64,000 nucleotides of DNA from Diploptera punctata (taxonomy: Eukaryota > Arthropoda > Insecta > Blattodea > Blaberidae), in NCBI GenBank assembly GCA_030220185.1, contig JASPKZ010003434.1:1-64000 (forward strand), written 5' to 3'. A model generated the notes under the pieces. That model saw nothing but the letters and a program-made list of their open reading frames with translations, was not told the origin of the DNA and made no database searches. Below are positions 10,739-21,286 of this stretch, one piece after another; position 1 is the first letter of the stretch; each line of letters begins with the position of its first letter. The position numbers and the translations under genes are program-made.

Positions 10739-11341
10739 AACAAGAGTCATTTCCCTTAATTGTTCCTAAATTAATCTTATTTATGCCTAAGTACATTAAG
10801 TGAAAATGCCAGGAAGACGTTCAAAAAGCGTATGATACAAAGAGAATATTATAGATTATATCGAGAATTCTATAACGCACTCTGTTGAACCTTCGTTTAT
10901 AGAGGATGAGCATGAGCAGTCTCGAGAATCTAGTAGGCTACTTTACATTTGTATCTTAACAATTCCTTTTTGGGTAAGCATACATTAGCAGATCTCCTTT
11001 CTAAGCAACCTAATGATAATGGTTGAGAAAAATAATTGATTTGTACATCTTTAAAAAATAAGATGATGATGCAGTATTTTACGTGACAAGGATTGAAAGT
11101 GTGGTTTTGGGGATGAGTTGAGAACGTTTTGCTGTCGCGCAAAACTAACTCTCCTTGAAAGCATAAAGGAAGGTTGGCAGACAGTAGATTTGCGCAGACT
11201 TTTGATCGTGTTAGGCTCTCCAAATAAACATGATCCGAAGTCTGTATTCAGACAAGGATATAATTTTGAACATTTTATCTGATATTTGAAAGAGCGCTCC
11301 AACTAAATGATCTGTTAACTCTATAACCATGACGTAATACA

Positions 11342-11344
<3 letters not shown>
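10739..11344. other. nothing recognised
   Basis: AT-rich. Two overlapping minus-strand frames of about 90 codons (10930-11302) show no known motif. Confidence 0.5.
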
Positions 11345-11433
<89 letters not shown>

Positions 11434-11499
11434 GTGTGTGTGTGTGTGTGAATGTGTGAGTGTGTGAGTGTGTGAGTGCGTGAGTGTGTGAGTGCGTGA

Positions 11500-11561
<62 letters not shown>

Positions 11562-11574
11562 GTGTATGTGTGTA
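11345..11574. repeat. (CT)n(TA)n(TG)n compound microsatellite
   Basis: About 230 bases of simple repeats with GTGA-type interruptions. It generates a spurious His-Thr open frame on the minus strand. Confidence 0.97.
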
Positions 11575-12055
11575 GGGTGGAAGTATTATAAGTGTTCAAA
11601 TTCTAAGTACGTATTCCTTAGGTGGAATAGAAAAAGTTGCATTTTGATGTCAAATACTTTTCTTTAATTTGTTTCCTAAACTATAAATAACACCTAACTG
11701 GATAAATATTTGTCGTACAGGTCTAATATTTACATAGAAAATTAAAAACCAAGATCATTACTGTTTGCAGTTTTGCAATAAAATTGATAGTTTTCATTAA
11801 CACTAAGTGAAAACTTCTGATATTTTAGAATAAGAAACGAGAAATACAACGTTGAAAGGCAAGTAAGAGGTGGTCTTCTGATGAACGAACCCAGAACAGC
11901 TGTCTATGTCTCGTCAAAATAATCATGCTAATCTCACGTACGCTGTTGCAATTTTCAGAAAGTTTGGTCATAATTATTTCATTGACCGTGATGTTAATCA
12001 CAAAATTTAATTAATATCTGCTTGAATTCGCGCCCTTATATCACTGCCTCCCTGG

Positions 12056-12075
12056 TGTGTGTGTGTGTGTGTGTG

Positions 12076-12108
<33 letters not shown>

Positions 12109-12110
12109 CA
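12056..12110. repeat. (TG)n(TA)n microsatellite
   Basis: Simple repeat abutting the CTAG end of the small Helitron-like element. Confidence 0.95.
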
Positions 12111-12282
12111 CTAGCTGGCCCGGCGAACGTTATATCGCCTTTAAATATTTTTACGTTAATTTTTCCGATGTTTTAATAGTTATCTGCTATTCGAGGCGGA
12201 AACAAATCCAACAAATCAAAGATCATAAAAATCGGTCCAGCCGTTCTTGAGTTATAAATAGTGTAACTAATCCCACTTTGTG
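12111..12282 (-). mobile_element. small non-autonomous Helitron-like element (HEL-2)
   Basis: On the minus strand the element ends in a hairpin with GGCGA/TCGCC arms, a seven-base spacer and CTAG, followed by T. That is the Helitron 3' signature. The other end runs into (TA)n. The inner part contains AAAATCGGTCCAGCCGTTC, a segment I have seen in widespread insect repeats. It has no coding capacity. Confidence 0.7.

Positions 12283-12333
<51 letters not shown>
12283..12333. repeat. (TA)n microsatellite
   Basis: Pure TA tract between two Helitron-like elements. Confidence 0.97.
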
Positions 12334-12337
<4 letters not shown>

Positions 12338-12365
12338 AGTTCCGGCCACGCGTTGCTGTGGCTAA

Positions 12366-12554
12366 GGTATTCGTTAAATTATGTTGTAGTAAACTAAGTG
12401 AGAAATCTAAATCAGAAAGTTTTTGTTTTACACAATTTTTTAGTTCTGGTACGTTAACTACACCCGGTATAAATATCGGTGGTGGTTTATGTGGAAGTGG
12501 TTTTGTTGATTGAGATGAATTTATTATGTTGTCTGCATTCTCAGTATCGTCCAT
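12366..12554 (-). pseudogene. ORF1/gag-like fragment inside HEL-3
   Basis: The minus frame starts MDDTENADN and contains KPPPIFIPGVVNVPEL. The PPPIFIxGVxNxxxL block introduces the RNA-binding region of ORF1 proteins in Jockey/I-type LINEs. Zinc knuckles and the rest of the domain are absent. The frame runs straight on into the Helitron 3' hairpin (ATATRG), implying a fusion of a LINE ORF1 piece to the Helitron end. Confidence 0.55.
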
Positions 12555-12668
12555 AAGTGTATCATAAGGATTATATACATTTATTGATGAAATATTTTGA
12601 GGAGGCTTGCTGATTTCATTATACTTTCGTTTTTTTTTCTACGAACTTGTTGGCAGTTTGGATTCTCA

Positions 12669-12965
12669 TCATCTCTGTATAGTAACATCATCTTGTGATA
12701 TATTATAGTCATCTTCTTTTTCATTTAATTGAGGCATGGAGATTGTTTCTGTAATATTAGGCATATTATTATAACTAACAGACTTACTTACAATTATATT
12801 ATTCAGTTCCTTAGGACCTTCATATGTTTTTAAATTGACATTATTCTTAAATGTAAGATTTATGTCACATAGGCCTATACCAATTTGCGGAAATTCACTT
12901 AATATCTTATCATTCATGGTCTCTAGAACTGATTCGCCATATTGTCCAATGTACCTTTCGGTCCA
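12669..12965 (-). pseudogene. unassigned coding fragment inside HEL-3
   Basis: An open minus frame contains FNWTERYIGQYGESVLETMN and then a Ser/Asn-rich stretch ending ISQDDVTIQR and a stop. It lies upstream, in the same direction, of the ORF1-like fragment and may be its N-terminal part or a separately captured piece. I do not recognise the family. Confidence 0.35.
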
Positions 12966-13434
12966 GTTAAATTTAAATTAAGTTGCTGTCTTTCAGCCAG
13001 ATTTCTTAAAACTAATACTTACACACGAAATTAATATTATTATCAATACATTAAAAATAAAATAAACATAAACACACTTAAATTATGGAATAATCAATAT
13101 TTGTAATTCAATTGAAATTCGCGGTTGCAACAAAAAGCACAGCCACCTGGTTAAATAATAAACCAATTACCTTACACGGCCATATGTTAGAATCATATGG
13201 AACTCACAGATAATTATAACTCTTTGTTAAATAATAAACAAATAATTTGCAATAAAAATAATGCGACTATAAATTTAGTTATAAACTTCCCTAAGTCTCA
13301 AGTTTGATCAAACTGCACACAGTGTGCAATATTTTATTAAAATCGGTTCAGTAGTTTAGGATTCCATCGCGGAAAAACAACGTGACACGTAATTATATTA
13401 AGATATTGTTTGTGTGTCATAAAAAGAAAAATTG

Positions 13435-13661
13435 ATGCCTGAACCGGGATTTTAACCGGGACCTCTAACTATATACGTAAGTGCGTTATCCACAACGCTA
13501 TTCAGGCACCCAAGTGCAAAGATTAATTTTCGTTTCAAATCATGATTTGAGAATTATACAAGAAAGGAAAATTGATGTTTGCACACTGGGATTCCTGGAT
13601 AGCGTAATGAGTAATGCACTAACGAATAGAGTTAGAGGTCCCGGAAATAAATCCCGGTTCA

Positions 13662-13666
<5 letters not shown>
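13435..13666. mobile_element. foldback built from a tRNA-like unit
   Basis: Two arms of about 100 bases (13435-13535 and 13565-13666) are inverted copies. Each arm holds a tRNA-like module with A-box-like GGATAGCG and B-box-like CCGG..AAATCCCGG, so a tRNA-derived unit is present on both strands. The right end runs into (TA)n. No transposase and no clear duplication are seen. Confidence 0.7.

Positions 13667-13701
<35 letters not shown>
13663..13701. repeat. (TA)n(CA)n microsatellite
   Basis: Simple repeat at the right end of the foldback. Confidence 0.95.
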
Positions 13702-13702
<1 letters not shown>

Positions 13703-14350
13703 TAGAATCATCGTGTCCAGTTTAAAGTTGGCTGCAAAAACACATTTAAGTTAATTTAACGGGTAAATATGCCTACATTTTTTTATGCTTGTGTTATTGA
13801 CAAATCGTAATATTGTTCACAGAGTAATTAATAAGAATTTTACAACAGAAGTTATACAATCTGGCTCTATTCATAATGAAGTCAGTTTAAAATATCGAGC
13901 GGAGGAAAAATCAAGATAATATTTCAATTAACAAGAATAGTGAATTTGCATAGAATACAAATTAAATATTCAGAGGCATAAAAAATGAAATGAACATAGT
14001 TAATGCTGGTGAAAGTGGGTTGATTGAAGCAATCAATTTCATCAAGATGAACGAAAGATAAAAGGGCATTACTAACAAGGTGATATAGAGAGGGAGAGTA
14101 ATGGATAAGATAGAGTACAATGATAAGGTTCAAACGGGAGTATTGAATGGTATCGATAAAAAAATTCTGATAAAAAATTCCTTTCATATCACAATATGCC
14201 TATGAGATTACTTACCAAATGTATAGAACTCTTGATCATGCAACAGCCAAATCAAATGTTACTTAGGCCTACCTGCAACAAAAAATAAAACAGATTTGAA
14301 TATTTAAATAATATAGCTACGACTGGTACATACATAATACATTAAACTGA
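13702..14350. other. nothing recognised
   Basis: AT-rich. An 87-codon minus frame at 13924-14187 has no known motif. Confidence 0.5.
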
Positions 14351-14356
14351 TATCAA

Positions 14357-14787
14357 ATGGCGTGTGACACCAAAAGTAGAACTCTCCGAAAGACTCGAAG
14401 AGAAACTAAGCTCAGGTGGTATAAAATTATGGCTGTTCCTATTCTTTTATATGGATCTGAATCTGGGGTACTTAAAAAAGATATCTCGCCCATTCAAGTT
14501 ACTGAAATTAAATTTTTAAGATCCGTAAAAGGATGTGCACGCATGGATAAATTACATAATGAATCAATAAGAAATGAACTGGAGGTATTTTCAATACTCG
14601 ACAAACTAGAAGAGCACGAACACCGATGGAACTAACATTTAGACAGAATGGACAATACAAGATTACCCAAAATGATCAACACCTACAAACCGGATGGAAA
14701 AAGATCTTTGGAACGGTCAAGGAATGGATTGATTTGAGACCGGAACAGGTCGCATTGACCTAATCCTGGAAAGGAAGAAGAAAAAGA
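14357..14787 (+). pseudogene. LINE ORF2 C-terminus
   Basis: The plus frame reads RETKLRWYKIMAVPILLYGS, then EIKFLRSVKGCARMDKLHNE, then HRWN and a stop. After the stop the frame continues HLDRMDNTRLPKMINTYKPD. The usual GRP motif is altered. A GAAGAAG-rich tail ends near 14787. It matches LINE-A-type copies in order and spacing of motifs and keeps nothing upstream of the thumb region. Confidence 0.82.
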
Positions 14788-14850
14788 AGACTTTTATAAG
14801 CATTTCTTTTGTTTATTCTATGGTCTATAGATGTCTAAACTACTACTAAA

Positions 14851-15190
14851 CTCCATGGCGCGACAGGCCTAGAAGGCCCTAGGCCTACTAGCCGGCTGCT
14901 GGCCTCACATCCACATGTGTTAAACACAGAGATAGACGATCATCCAGCCAATGTATTGGTAACATGTGATCAGCACGTCGAATACCCCAGCCGTTAAAGC
15001 TGGTTTTCTCAACCTGGAGCCACTACTTATTTTAGCTACCCAAATGCCTCACAATGCTGGGTGGCAGAGGTTCCATACTGGCCGAAATTCCACGAGAAAA
15101 TGTCTTCCCCCATGGGAACTCGAACAAGCGCAAGTCTCGTAGCTTTCAGCCAAGGCTTCTTGCCTTAACCACTCGACTACGGCGCGGGAC
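14851..15190 (-). mobile_element. SINE-A copy
   Basis: The minus strand starts with the tRNA-like head at 15190 (CGCCGTAGTCGAGTGGTTAAGG, first part of the head) and ends at 14851 with the CTGTCGCGCC-type terminus. It is a second full-length member of the family at 10336. No clear target duplication remains. Confidence 0.85.
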
Positions 15191-15785
15191 TTATCTATTG
15201 GTGTCAGGAAACATAAATGCTACATTCTTAAATTATCCAAGAACGACATAAGAACGTAAAGCAAACTGGCAAAACTCGATTTCATGCTTTATAGGCCTAT
15301 GCATATTCAAACGCGTCAAATCGCAGTGAAAACATCGAAACCATAAAGTCACTATTATTATTGCGCATATGTCTTCAATTTGACACAAATTTAAGGCGTT
15401 TATACCAAATTAATTTTTCTGTTGACTTATTAAAAATGCAAAATCAATTAAAACAAATATAGCCTATCAGAAAATATCGTTAATTGAAGGGTTAATCACC
15501 TATGATTAGGCCTAAATATTCTAAATTGAATGGATATACGTACATTAAGAGGTATCAAAACATCATGTGAATTTAAACAGAAATTATTTTTGCATCGGTA
15601 ACATTGCTGTTTGCATTTATGCTTTCTGGTAGCTCTGAGCAAAGTATATTCAGACACTGGGGATTTTCGAATTTGACCTATATAGAAAGCACTGCCGTCG
15701 GAATTACGTACTTTCTGTTATTATAAAGTGAATGACTGGTAAAATATAAAGTGTCAAACAATAAATGGAGTTCTCCGTTGTTGAC
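15191..15785. other. nothing recognised
   Basis: No shared repeat or coding signal. Confidence 0.5.
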
Positions 15786-15950
15786 TCGTACGCAGCCGGG
15801 CGGATTCGATTCCCATTCGGAACAAGTTTCCTGAGGAAGGTTTTATTTCCTCCAGTTTTTACCTCACCTGTAAGATAAATGTGAAAAAATCTTTATGGCC
15901 AAAATGGTCCCCGGATAGCATCTGGCCACCATAATTATCATCCATATTGG
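15786..15950 (+). mobile_element. SINE-E-related fragment
   Basis: A B-box-like GGATTCGATTCCC follows ACGCAGCCGG. The body has CCTCACCTGTAAGATAAA, also present at 46379 and, on the minus strand, at 24955 and 47302. The A-box half is lost. Confidence 0.65.
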
Positions 15951-16104
15951 TAGATTAGGCTATATTTTTGTATGTGATTATATTTCTTTTGGTCTTGTTT
16001 TACTAAGATTATGAATTTTTGTTTTGATAATTCTCGCTAGAGAGTCAGTATTTCGATTAAGTTATTTCGATAACCTTTTTATATCTATAATTATTATTTT
16101 ATTG

Positions 16105-16470
16105 ATATACGCGTGGCGGCTCCGTGACGCAAGCGGTTAGACGATCGCCTCTCAACCTCTGCGCTGGTGTCCCGAGATCCAGTCTCGTTCACTGCATGTG
16201 GGTTTCGTGGTGGACGAAACGGAGCTTGGTCAGGTTTTCCTTGGGTTTTTTTCCGTTTTCCCCTGCCACAATTTCATTCCACCATTTCTCCATACTCATT
16301 TCATCCATTTCATTTAATTTCGTTTATCTGCCCCGTATTGGTGCGTCGGGTGTGGTCGGTCGGCACCCTTGTCATTCACAGACCTCTATATAGGAGACTC
16401 ATCTCATCTCATCCCTCGACCCGACTCTGAGTTGGACAGGAGTTGAGGATATTCAATTTATTATATACGC
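16105..16470 (+). mobile_element. SINE-B with 8-bp duplication
   Basis: The element occupies 16113-16462. ATATACGC lies at both ends (16105-16112 and 16463-16470). The tRNA-like head has AAGCGGTTAGACGATCGCC as A-box region and a decayed B box. The body ends in GACTCTGAGTTGGACAGG. Other copies are at 20217 (+) and 46971 (-). Overlapping open frames here are not genes. Confidence 0.85.
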
Positions 16471-16559
16471 CTGGTTTCATATTAATGACTGAGTGAATTC
16501 TCTGTCTTTTCATCGATATTATATTCACCGTGTTTAATATTAATGATTGAATAAATGCT

Positions 16560-16870
16560 GTGTCTTGTCTTGTTCATGTTGTCTCAGAGGTGGCACTAGA
16601 ATTGAGCTGATAATTCATTCAGGGAGATCTTCCATGTATTGTATGGACAAGAATGAGGTTGCGTTTGATCAAACGTTATATATTCAAATATGATTGACTC
16701 TATTAAATGCTAATTCAATATTAGGACAATAGCATATAGCAAGGAATATTTCTGTAAATTTCATCAAATTCTTGGCTTGGGGCATGGATAAGATTAGAAA
16801 TTAATTTCCTCTCTACCGATATGCCGTTTGCCTGTAAGGCCCGTATGGCATTGGGGGCATGTAAAAGTAG
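16560..16870 (+). mobile_element. distal part of the 15786 repeat
   Basis: TGTCTCAGAGGTGGCAC followed by a GAGCTGATAATTCATTC segment corresponds to 46585-46720 of the related repeat at 46379. The SINE-B copy at 16105-16470 therefore seems to have landed inside this older repeat. Confidence 0.5.
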
Positions 16871-17058
16871 GCTACCTATACGTAAGAGGTAAAAAAAGGG
16901 AGAAATTACAAATAGGCCATAATGTAGTAAGCATTTATTAAATAGTATTACTATGGCAATATAAAATTCTATAAAATTATAATAATAAGGACATATGTCA
17001 ATATATGCCTACTGTGAATCAATAATTCTAAATAACAAATTTAAAATCGCAAAACATT

Positions 17059-17660
17059 ATTTTTGTGCGTTAGTGCGTTTTGTCGTACTTACAGCAATGG
17101 CGACCGTGATTGAAAGTTCAACTTCCTACATTTCGGAGACCTAAATAACTATACCTTAATAAACTAGCTATACTGTATTATTATATATTTCAAAACGCGT
17201 GTGGGAAGTAAAACCACTACCGTCTATGTATACTACACACAATGTATATACAAAAAATATCAAAAAGGTAGTATTAATATACATTATACGAAACAAATCA
17301 CTGCATTTTAAATGAGCTGAACTTTATTTGAAACAATATAAAACAATAAATACGTACTTGCTGCCATGTTATCACTAAATTGGTATCATGGTCTCCTGTT
17401 TTTCAATAAATATACATTGCCCACATCGTTAACGCTAGTAAATTGTTTATAAAGAACGCAAATATTTCCAACAAAGATGTTATTATTTTACTATTATTTA
17501 TTATTTTGAAAACACCATCGCGCAAAAAATAATGTACAACGCACGTTTGTGAATTGTTTTACAGAATCTCGGAAATTAAATAACTCGCTATCGCTCGGTT
17601 TTTAAATATTTTCCTCGCTTCTGTAAAAATCACTTCCCAAACTCGCATCGTAATATTGAA
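17059..17660 (+). repeat. 600-bp interspersed repeat (REP-H), copy 1
   Basis: It begins near GTTAGTGCGTTTTGTCGTAC and ends near CTCGCATCGTAATATT. The same 600-bp sequence occurs at 41544, 42229 and, inverted, at 63015. It is non-coding, with no obvious terminal repeats, so the class is unknown. A non-autonomous DNA element is my best guess. Confidence 0.8.
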
Positions 17661-17930
17661 CTACGATCTACAAAATTGTTTTATCAGTTCAGTAAATTAT
17701 TTTATAATTTACTACTACTATTTTATGGTAGTATCATTCTCCAGCGAAATCCATCGCTCATCAACGTCTACGTATAACGTTTCCTTATTTATTTTTTCTC
17801 AAAGTGCTCGGACGAGAAGATATGCCTCTCTTACAAAATATGGTAACTCAGAAGACATCAAATTTATTAAACATGGTTATAAACAAATTTTATCTTGTTC
17901 CAGCTAAAACTATATCATTTTTTTCTTATA

Positions 17931-18779
17931 CTAGCTACCCGCTGTGCGCTGCTACACCTAAATAAATGAAATGTGATTGTAATGTTGAGTGATTCCGGGT
18001 TCTGTGGCCGTGGTCCATAGTTGGTGTTGATACCAGACGTTTCGCCCTCAACTGCGGAGGGCATCTTCAGTGATGCCCTCCGCAGTTGAGGGCGAAACGT
18101 CTGGTATCAACACCAACTATGGACCACGGCCACAGAACCCGGAATCACTCAACATTATGATTACCGGCCGTGAAAGCCTGCATTCAACGAAATGTGATTG
18201 TGTTTAATTAAATAAGTAAAAAGAAGATAATTATAAATTTATATAGTAATTATTTTTAGATACCCCGTGCTGATTATCCGGTTTTGACCGGGAATCTACT
18301 TGGCATAAATGAGCTGAAAGACAAAAATGGTTAATGAGAGTTATCCGTAAAAGAATACACGTCATACTGAGCGCTGCTCCGCTTGTCCGGGAATCCACTC
18401 ATCCCGATCTCCTTGGCACCAATGAGCTGAAAGATAAAAATGATTACTAAGAGTTATCAGTAAAAGATAGACATATGCTGTCACAGACGTTTTGTAGATT
18501 TTTAGAGATATTCAATTCTGTGTACATCAATTTGGTGTATATGTTATGGTTTAGGCAGCATAAGCCAAAGCGTCCAAAAATTTCCGTAAAACACGTTTCA
18601 CTACAAAGGGTGATTTTTAAGGGTGAAGGAGTTGAGTATTACAACTTTCTTATAGCCTAAAACCTTCACGAGAGACTGCTAAACATTTTGCAAAAAGCCC
18701 CATCACAATCGGTTGCATATACTGTATGGCAGCGCAAAAAGGACAAACAGACAGATAGACATTCGTTTATAAATACAGA
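17931..18779 (-). mobile_element. HEL-1 Helitron-like element, copy 1
   Basis: On the minus strand it starts TCTGTATTTATAAACG at 18779 (A flank) and ends in CTAG at 17931 (T flank). Internal segments such as GGCA-AATGAGCTGAAAGA are shared with the other HEL-1 copies at 28779, 37799, 51515 and 53972. It is interrupted by the palindromic retroposon at 17981-18188. Confidence 0.7.
17968..18201. mobile_element. palindromic retroposon with hammerhead motif, plus 13-bp duplication
   Basis: The insertion is 17981-18188. GAAATGTGATTGT stands on both sides (17968-17980 and 18189-18201), with HEL-1 continuing across. Two 80-base arms (17986-18065, 18072-18151) are inverted copies, followed by a unique end with ATTACCGGCCGTGAAAGC. 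The minus strand at 18033-18073 has a complete hammerhead-like core: CUGAAGA, stem GCCCUC/GAGGGC, GAAA, CGUC, and a short outer stem. Penelope-like retroelements are known to carry such ribozymes. No protein is encoded. Confidence 0.85.
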
Positions 18780-19042
18780 TTAATTAATAAAATATACATA
18801 CTAAAAAAATATAAATTTCAAAGTCAAATGTAAATTATTCTCCAACTTAAATTAGCTTCCATTTGTTTTATATTCATTGGTTTCGATGAACTTGTTATTA
18901 TCGCCTCACTATGATGGTGGTCCGTTTACGTAAAAGCGGGTGCCGCCGACAATGCTTCACAATGATTAACAATGATTAACATGCGGAATTATTAGAGTGG
19001 CGGTAGTCGTCATCTTTCTATTTAATTATATATAACAGCTAT
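18780..19042. other. nothing recognised
   Basis: Short non-coding gap with a small local duplication (AATGATTAACAATGATTAAC near 18960). Confidence 0.5.
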
Positions 19043-19435
19043 CGGCCGCGGTGGACTAGTGGTTATGCTCCTTGCCTCTGGTCCCGAGGGTCGCGAATTC
19101 AAACCCGGCCGGGGTCGATGGATTTTTTAGGACGGAAAAATCCAAGGAGCAAGTCCTCCGGGAGGGACTTTAAGCCGTGGGTCCCGAGTCTGAAGATTTT
19201 CAGGCTCGTAAAAAATCCTTAAGGGTGAATGGAAAGGCCTCTAAGCAAAATTTACAGAATTTTCCAGTCCTAGTACTACCTTGGTTTCCTAGATGGCAGT
19301 ACGAGGCGGACCACTCAAAATGGCATCTATACGAAAACAAGTGTAACTAAATTAATATGGTTCAAATTCTTCCTTGTAGGGGGGGGAGCGCCTAAATCTC
19401 TGTAAAGGGAAAACATGGGCTTACAAAAAAAAAAA
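19043..19435 (+). mobile_element. SINE-C copy 1
   Basis: The tRNA-like head has GTGGACTAGTGGTTATGCTC as A-box region and CAAACCCGGCCGG at the B box. A long body follows and ends near GGAAAACATGGGCTTAC plus poly(A). The flanks TATATAACAGCT and TATATAAAACAGCT may be a diverged target duplication. Copies also lie at 34568 (-), 47735 (+) and 50112 (-). Confidence 0.88.
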
Positions 19436-19458
19436 TATATATATATATATATATAAAA
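19436..19458. repeat. (TA)n tract
   Basis: Simple repeat after the SINE-C tail. Confidence 0.9.
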
Positions 19459-19560
19459 CAGCTGCGGAGAAAAACAAAAGCGAGCCGCTGGACAACCATC
19501 ATAGTGAGACGATAATACCAAACTCGCATCTGGTTCCGATATTGTTTTGCGGATTGTGAG

Positions 19561-19835
19561 ACAGTACCTGATATCTCAGTGGTCCTCAGTAATTTGCAGT
19601 GTTTTTTTTTGTAGGAGGCCTTTCGATAACTTAAGTATGATCTTCTGCTTTCATTTTGGTACTGACTGTTGTTGGTGATTATTTTGTACAGAGGGTTTGT
19701 ATTGCTGGTACAAAATAATTACCAACAACAGTCAGTACCAAATTTGAAAGCAGACGATGATACTTATGTTATCGAAAGGCCTCCTAAAAAACAACACTGA
19801 AAATGATTAAGGGCGACTGAGATATCAGGTACTGT
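19561..19835. mobile_element. foldback element with about 128-bp arms
   Basis: The outer ends ACAGTACCTGATATCTCAG and CTGAGATATCAGGTACTGT are exact inverses. The arms pair almost throughout (…GTACTGACTGTTGTTGGT… with its complement) around an 18-base loop near 19700. A related single end lies at 41230. There is no coding capacity, and the type of transposase that moved it is unknown. Confidence 0.8.
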
Positions 19836-19904
19836 TTTACAATTAGGCTATTTAAACTTTAACACAGTGACCTTAACGGAGTTTCGTAATGCATTTTAAA
19901 AATC

Positions 19905-20060
19905 TTGATCTGGTTCCGAGTTCGTAGGTTCAAACCCGGCCAGGATCGATGGCTATTTCAAGGCGAATGAAAATATTGAATGCTGCTACCTTCGGAGGGA
20001 AGTGAAGTCGTGAATCCCATCAAGTAGATTTACTCGATATTAAAGAACCTCAAGCCTGAA
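19905..20060 (+). mobile_element. tRNA-SINE fragment (SINE-C relative)
   Basis: It contains GTTCAAACCCGGCCAGGATCG, a B-box region close to SINE-C, followed by a diverged body ending near AAGCCTGAAATAAGAG. The A-box half is missing. Confidence 0.55.
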
Positions 20061-20216
20061 ATAAGAGACGTCTGAGCACACTTTTCTGATCAAACATTTC
20101 CTCGAACTTCTAACTATTATATTTCTTATTATTTTGAGCCTGTTCTTGTCATGCCTAGATTCAAAATTGCGATGCTAAAGGCCTAAGCTGATAAGAACGT
20201 TGTTAAAATATAATAC

Positions 20217-20511
20217 GGTAGCGGCTCCGGAGCGCAAGCGGTTAGACGATCGCCTCTCACCCCATGTGGGTTGTTTCGTGGTGGACGAAAAGGAGTCTGG
20301 GCAGGTTTTTCTCGGGGTTTCTCTAGTTTTTCCCTGCCACAATTTCATTCCACCATTTATCCATATTCATCTCATCCGTTTCATTTCATTCATCTGCCTT
20401 TGTGATGGCGCGTCAGGTGTGGTCGGCCGGCACCCTTATCATTCACAGACCTCTATATAGAGGCTCCATCTCATCTCATCCCTCGACCTGACCCTGAGTT
20501 GGAAACGAGTT
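20217..20511 (+). mobile_element. SINE-B copy with internal head deletion
   Basis: It matches the copy at 16113 but lacks about 45 bases between the A-box region and CCCATGTGGGTT, removing the B box. Such a copy should not be transcribable by RNA polymerase III from its own promoter. A (TA)n tract follows its end. Confidence 0.82.
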
Positions 20512-20557
20512 GATATATATATATATATATAGGAAGTTGCAAAAAAACACCGACAAC

Positions 20558-21230
20558 GGAGGTGAGGTGGTATATTGAGATATGTTGATCTCTTTAATAA
20601 GGTACCTATGTCCAAAAATGATACGTTTTCACACTGTGAGTAGCCAACGTCTCAAGAGTTCTGTTAGTTGAACTTCAAGACTCAGTTCTTGACAATACTG
20701 TCACAGTCACATCAAGTATTCAAAATATCCACCTTCCATCTCATTGCATCGGCGGTGCAGTGATTGGAGCACATGTTCAAATACGCCTGGCCTCGTTTGA
20801 ATTGTTCCTGTAGCAGCGTGGATTCGATCTATGAGATCCATACGTGATTCTCCTGAAGTCTAATGAACAAACTGTTTCATGTCGCCCCACAAAATGTAGT
20901 CGAAATTGTTAAGATCAGATGTTCCAAGAGGCCATGGGACTGTTTCCCTTCGATCTGGATACGTGGTATCCAAATGTCTCGTCACATTGGCATCGAAGTG
21001 AGCTGGAGCTCCGTCATGTTGCAGTCACATTCCGTTGCGAAACAACGCATCCTATGTCCCGCACCTGTGAGGTGTTATCAAGTAATGAATTTTCAAATCC
21101 TTCGAACTAACATTAATCATGAGACATAATTAACTAGTCATAGTGTGAAAAAGCATAATTTCTAAACATTGGTACCTTATTAAAAACGATCAACATATCT
21201 CAATATACTACCTGACCTCCACCCTGTACA
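20558..21230 (-). mobile_element. internally deleted Tc1-like transposon
   Basis: Inverted ends of nearly 50 bases (20558-20606 and 21171-21220) share TATATTGAGATATGTTGATC. The right end continues into CACCCTGTACA, a common start of such TIRs. The middle keeps the last third of a transposase gene on the minus strand. At under 700 bases it is about half the length of an intact member. Confidence 0.75.
20707..20945 (-). pseudogene. Tc1-like transposase C-terminus
   Basis: The minus frame reads PWPLGTSDLNNFDYILWGDM, then after an in-frame stop SRMDLIDRIHAATGTIQ, and ends CNEMEGGYFEYLM. The WPxxSPDLxxxDxxLWG block is the conserved segment carrying the last catalytic region in many insect Tc1/IS630-type transposases. 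Here the Pro-Asp core has drifted and one stop breaks it. The N-terminal DNA-binding domain and first catalytic residues are deleted. Confidence 0.75.
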
Positions 21231-21244
21231 CACACACACACATA

Positions 21245-21286
<42 letters not shown>
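21231..21286. repeat. (CA)n(TA)n microsatellite
   Basis: Simple repeat between the Tc1-like element and the next palindrome. Confidence 0.95.

Larger units (their letters stand above)
12334..13403 (-). mobile_element. Helitron-like element carrying ORF1/gag-like fragments (HEL-3)
   Basis: The 5' end on the minus strand is TCTTAATATAATTACGTG at 13403, preceded by A. The 3' side has a hairpin at 12345-12362 (GCCAC/GTGGC arms). The terminal CTAG is lost where the (TA)n tract begins. Between lie two minus-strand coding fragments. No Rep/helicase is visible, so it is non-autonomous. The assignment rests on terminal structure. Confidence 0.55.

Noticed and set aside
11321..11599. His-Thr-rich open frame
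   Set aside because: It is a translation of (TG)n/(TA)n repeats.
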